A DNA stretch of 7,013 nt from positions 1 through 7,013 of the forward strand of contig JACCYX010000379.1 of NCBI GenBank assembly GCA_013696265.1, in the 5' to 3' direction. The first letter of the stretch is position 1, and each line of letters starts with the position of its first letter. The notes under the pieces are model-generated. The model had not been told where the DNA came from. It made no database searches and saw nothing but the letters and a program-made list of their open reading frames with translations. Source of the stretch: Chloroflexia bacterium (lineage in GTDB: Bacteria; Chloroflexota; Chloroflexia; Thermomicrobiales; UBA6265). This document shows positions 5,901 to 7,013 of this stretch, piece after piece. Made by a program: the position numbers and the translations under genes.

Positions 5901-5923
5901 CGGGCGGACACAAGGTCCGCCCC
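5901..5923 (-). repeat. GGGCGGAC/GTCCGCCC repeat, copy 2, compact hairpin
   Basis: GGGCGGAC (5902-5909) pairs perfectly with GTCCGCCC (5915-5922) over a five-base loop (ACAAG). On the minus strand it reads as the compact form of copy 1, so the two copies are inverted and could pair with each other across about 115 bases. It starts 36 bases downstream of the topoisomerase stop and may serve as that gene's terminator, and perhaps also the permease's. Confidence 0.55.
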
Positions 5924-5958
5924 TACCCGATTACCGTAGCGGCAGACGCGCCCCGCCC

Positions 5959-7013
5959 TCAGCCGGCCTTCTCGAGCCGCTTGCGGAGGAACGAGAGCAC
6001 CATCACCTCTTCCGGCTCCAGGTTCGGAAAATCCTCCTGAACCGTCTCGTCGATCTCATCCCGGAGCACGCCGGCCAGCGTGCCGTCGATGTACGAATCG
6101 AGGACTTGCGGATGCACGTAGCACTTGCGGCAGATCGTGGGGGTATTGCCAAGCTGCCGGGAGACGTGCTCGATCGCGGCCACGACGTTCTTCTTCGCCT
6201 GCGCCTCGGAATCGAACCGCTCGAACTCGTCGAGCGCCATCGCCGCCAGCACCGTGCCCGACCAGGTCCGGAAATCCTTGGCCGTAAACTCGTCGCCGCC
6301 GATCTCCTTCAGGTAGAGATTGACGTCGCTTGAGGTGACATCCTTGAAATTGCCGTCGTCATCCTCGTACTTGAACAACTCGTAGCCCGGCAACTCGGAG
6401 CATTTCTTGACCACGCTGGCGATCCGCCGGTCATGAACGGAGAGATTCCATTCCTTGCCCGATTTCCCGGCGAACTGGAAGTGGATGTCGCCGCCATCGA
6501 GATCGACGTGCTTCTTGCGCATCGTCGTCAGCCCGTAGGACTCGTTTTGCTTGGCGTACTCGGCGTTGCCGACCCGGATCAGGGTCACTTCCAGCAACCG
6601 GACCACCGCCGCCAGCACCTTCTCGCGCGGCAAGCCGGGGCGCTTCAGGTCCGCCGCGACCCGTTCCCGGATGCCCGGCAGCGCCTCCCCGAAGCGCAGG
6701 ATCTGCTGGAACTTGTTGCCGTCGCGCGCCTCGCGCCACCGCTCGTGGTAGCGATATTGCTTGCGGCTACGCCCGTCGAGCCCGGTGGCCTGGATGTGCG
6801 CATTGGCGGTGGGGCAAATCCAGACATCGGTCCAGGCCGGGGGCACGGCCAGGGCGCGAAAGCGTTCGAGCTTTTTCTTCTCCCCGATCAGTTCGCCCTT
6901 CGTGTCGTAGAAGGCGAACCCCTTGCCCCGGCGCTGGCGGGTGATGCCGGGTTTGGCATCGCTGACGTGACGCAAGCCTTCCTGATCGAGCAATTCCTGG
7001 GCAGACTCGGTGG
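5959..7013 (-). CDS. Type IB DNA topoisomerase, bacterial (N-terminus off the edge)
   Basis: This enzyme relaxes supercoils through a transient 3'-phosphotyrosyl link and needs neither ATP nor metal. The frame stays open to the right edge and no credible start is seen. A TTG at 6993 has its AGGA only one base away, so the gene most likely begins outside. Counting from that TTG, the N-terminal domain (GLRHVSDAKPGITRQRRGKG, and PPAWTDVWICP at 51-61) is followed by the catalytic domain: Arg140 in RVGNAEYA, Lys177 in FAGKSGK, Arg242 in KDFRTW, Asn283 in GNTPT and the nucleophile Tyr292 in CRKCYVHP. These spacings match the pentad of the Deinococcus radiodurans enzyme as I recall it (137, 174, 239, 280, 289), including Asn in place of the His found in poxvirus and eukaryotic enzymes. 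The C-terminus ends shortly after and appears complete. It is convergent with the permease. Confidence 0.92.
   Translation of the reverse strand, partial: TESAQELLDQEGLRHVSDAKPGITRQRRGKGFAFYDTKGELIGEKKKLERFRALAVPPAWTDVWICPTANAHIQATGLDGRSRKQYRYHERWREARDGNKFQQILRFGEALPGIRERVAADLKRPGLPREKVLAAVVRLLEVTLIRVGNAEYAKQNESYGLTTMRKKHVDLDGGDIHFQFAGKSGKEWNLSVHDRRIASVVKKCSELPGYELFKYEDDDGNFKDVTSSDVNLYLKEIGGDEFTAKDFRTWSGTVLAAMALDEFERFDSEAQAKKNVVAAIEHVSRQLGNTPTICRKCYVHPQVLDSYIDGTLAGVLRDEIDETVQEDFPNLEPEEVMVLSFLRKRLEKAG

Noticed and set aside
4388..5911. 507-codon open frame on the minus strand opposite the permease
   Set aside because: It is antisense to a clear 12-span permease. Its product is low-complexity (runs of Arg, Asp, Gly, Gln, His) with no domain, as expected from the complement of GC-rich codons.
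6991..6993. TTG as the start codon of the topoisomerase
   Set aside because: The only ribosome-binding-like AGGA ends one base before it, and the frame stays open with sensible residues to the window edge, so the true start is probably outside.

Overview
The window reads as chromosomal DNA from a GC-rich bacterium. The best guess is a Chloroflexota lineage close to Thermomicrobia/Sphaerobacter. This rests on the Thr/Pro-rich 'ATPxATPV' linkers in the exported PhoX-like protein, strong GC bias with long antisense shadow frames, a Deinococcus-like topoisomerase IB, and dispersed GC-rich palindromes between genes. It is an inference from style, not from a marker gene.

Layout, left to right: (1) the C-terminal end of a class I SAM-dependent methyltransferase (+, cut by the left edge), followed by a strong hairpin. 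(2) Two small same-strand genes, a 75-aa unknown protein and a 36-aa single-span membrane peptide with a good ribosome-binding site. (3) A complete MBL-fold metallo-hydrolase (-), with a candidate promoter and an AT-rich dyad upstream. (4) A gene-free stretch of about 600 bases (1493-2097) that holds a roughly 290-bp composite palindromic repeat and, at its right end, a hairpin terminator. (5) A Tat-exported PhoX/DUF839-family phosphatase (-). (6) A divergent intergenic region with two PhoP-box-like hexamers on the phosphatase side. (7) A 12-span APC-family amino acid permease (+). (8) A convergent intergenic region with two inverted copies of a GGGCGGAC/GTCCGCCC hairpin repeat. (9) A bacterial type IB DNA topoisomerase (-), running off the right edge at its N-terminus.

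The genes do not form one pathway. The phosphatase (phosphate scavenging outside the membrane) and the permease (amino acid or polyamine uptake) are divergent nutrient-acquisition genes, and the others look like independent housekeeping or accessory loci. I see no CRISPR array, tRNA, rRNA, transposase, phage gene or defence system. The less ordinary content is the intergenic repeats, the small-gene pair and the linker inserted within the phosphatase domain.
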